From assembly GCA_964509765.1 (NCBI GenBank), contig CAZDYI010000125.1:1-14114 (forward strand): a stretch of DNA of 14,114 nucleotides. The letters are read 5' to 3'. Position 1 is the first letter of the stretch, and each line of letters opens with the position of its first letter. Below the pieces are notes generated by a model, which saw nothing but the letters and a program-made list of their open reading frames with translations, searched no databases and was not told the DNA's origin. This DNA comes from CAZDYI01 sp964509765. Lineage in GTDB: Bacteria; Pseudomonadota; Gammaproteobacteria; Tethybacterales; Tethybacteraceae. A program made the translations under genes and the position numbers. Shown in pieces: positions 13,728-14,114 of this stretch.

Positions 13728-14114
13728 GTGGCAACCCAAACCAGGCCCAGGCGCGTCCTCGCCCTGCTGGCCGCCCTGGCCTCAATCCTGTTCGCTGAGT
13801 CCGCCCTTTCCCAGGGCGGGGCGGAGCAGTGCACTCGAGCGAACTGCTTCGGGATCGACTGGAGCCTGGCGCCGATCGGCGAGGTGCTCAACCTCGACCC
13901 GCTATCGGTGAGCGAGCAGGGCAGGCAGCCGATCCACTACACGGCGTACAACTGCTCACCGTCCGCCGCGATAATCTCGCTGATCGAGCGCGGGGCCGAC
14001 CCCAACGCTCCGGACCCGCAGAACGGGCTCACGCCGCTGCAGATCGCGATCCTCGCCTGCCGCCTGAGGGTGTCGAGGGTGCTGCTCGAGTACGGCGCGG
14101 ACCCCGAGGCGACC
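13728..14114 (+). CDS. Secreted ankyrin-repeat protein, N-terminal part (runs off the right edge)
   Basis: 129 codons are in the window and the frame is open to the edge. From the GTG at 13728 the protein begins with a Sec-type signal peptide: basic QTRPRR (4-9), a hydrophobic core VLALLAALASILFA, and likely cleavage after about ESALS. The exported part carries cysteines in CTRANC, then two ankyrin-like units: one around GRQPIHYTAYN to LIERGADPNAPD, and one around NGLTPLQIAILA to LLEYGADPEAT. Ankyrin repeats mediate protein binding; with a signal peptide it is probably periplasmic or secreted. AAGG (13721-13724) is only three bases before the GTG. An in-frame ATG at 13698 lies in the tRNA-proximal hairpin and would give an overlong signal region. 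Partner and function are unknown. Confidence 0.75.
   Translation, partial: MATQTRPRRVLALLAALASILFAESALSQGGAEQCTRANCFGIDWSLAPIGEVLNLDPLSVSEQGRQPIHYTAYNCSPSAAIISLIERGADPNAPDPQNGLTPLQIAILACRLRVSRVLLEYGADPEAT

Overview
The window is GC-rich, densely coding DNA from a Gram-negative, outer-membrane-bearing bacterium. The best guess is a high-GC proteobacterium near the beta/gamma lineages. NuoF, NuoG and NuoI read like beta/gamma-type complex I subunits, the order glyA-nrdR-ribD is common in those groups, and an MlaA lipoprotein requires an outer membrane. Genus-level placement is not possible by eye. A secreted ankyrin-repeat protein at the right edge would suit a host-associated lifestyle, but that is only a hint.

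Layout. (1) 1-473, minus: 5' part of leuS. (2) 474-642: divergent control region with an imperfect dyad carrying a TAGAAT -10-like box on each strand. (3) 643-6026, plus: nuoF-nuoG-nuoH-nuoI, tightly packed, with no nuoE before and no nuoJ after, so the complex I operon is split in this genome. (4) 6064-7047, plus: an SDR-family NAD(P)-dependent dehydrogenase resembling D-erythronate dehydrogenase. (5) 7136-8173, minus: a proline racemase/hydroxyproline epimerase family enzyme of the Ser/Cys catalytic type, ending at a hairpin terminator. (6) 8260-8649, plus: a small four-helix membrane protein of unknown function. (7) 8713-12654, plus: glyA (serine hydroxymethyltransferase), nrdR (ribonucleotide reductase repressor), ribD (riboflavin synthesis) and alr (alanine racemase). 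The last three are tightly packed, and alr starts inside ribD. (8) 12696-13499, plus: mlaA, a lipoprotein of outer-membrane lipid asymmetry. (9) tRNA-Pro(UGG) and tRNA-Arg(UCU). (10) 13728 to the edge, plus: start of a secreted ankyrin-repeat protein.

Functionally this is mostly housekeeping: translation, respiration, one-carbon and cofactor metabolism, cell wall and envelope. The two catabolic-looking enzymes in the middle (SDR and racemase) are convergent and need not share a pathway. I found no mobile element, CRISPR array, defence system, toxin-antitoxin pair or phage gene, and no candidate for a wholly new system. The points most worth following are the split nuo operon, an altered GLPAE motif in LeuRS, the mirrored leuS/nuoF promoters, AT-rich -10 boxes with a shared CTTT spacer, and the Ser/Cys racemase.
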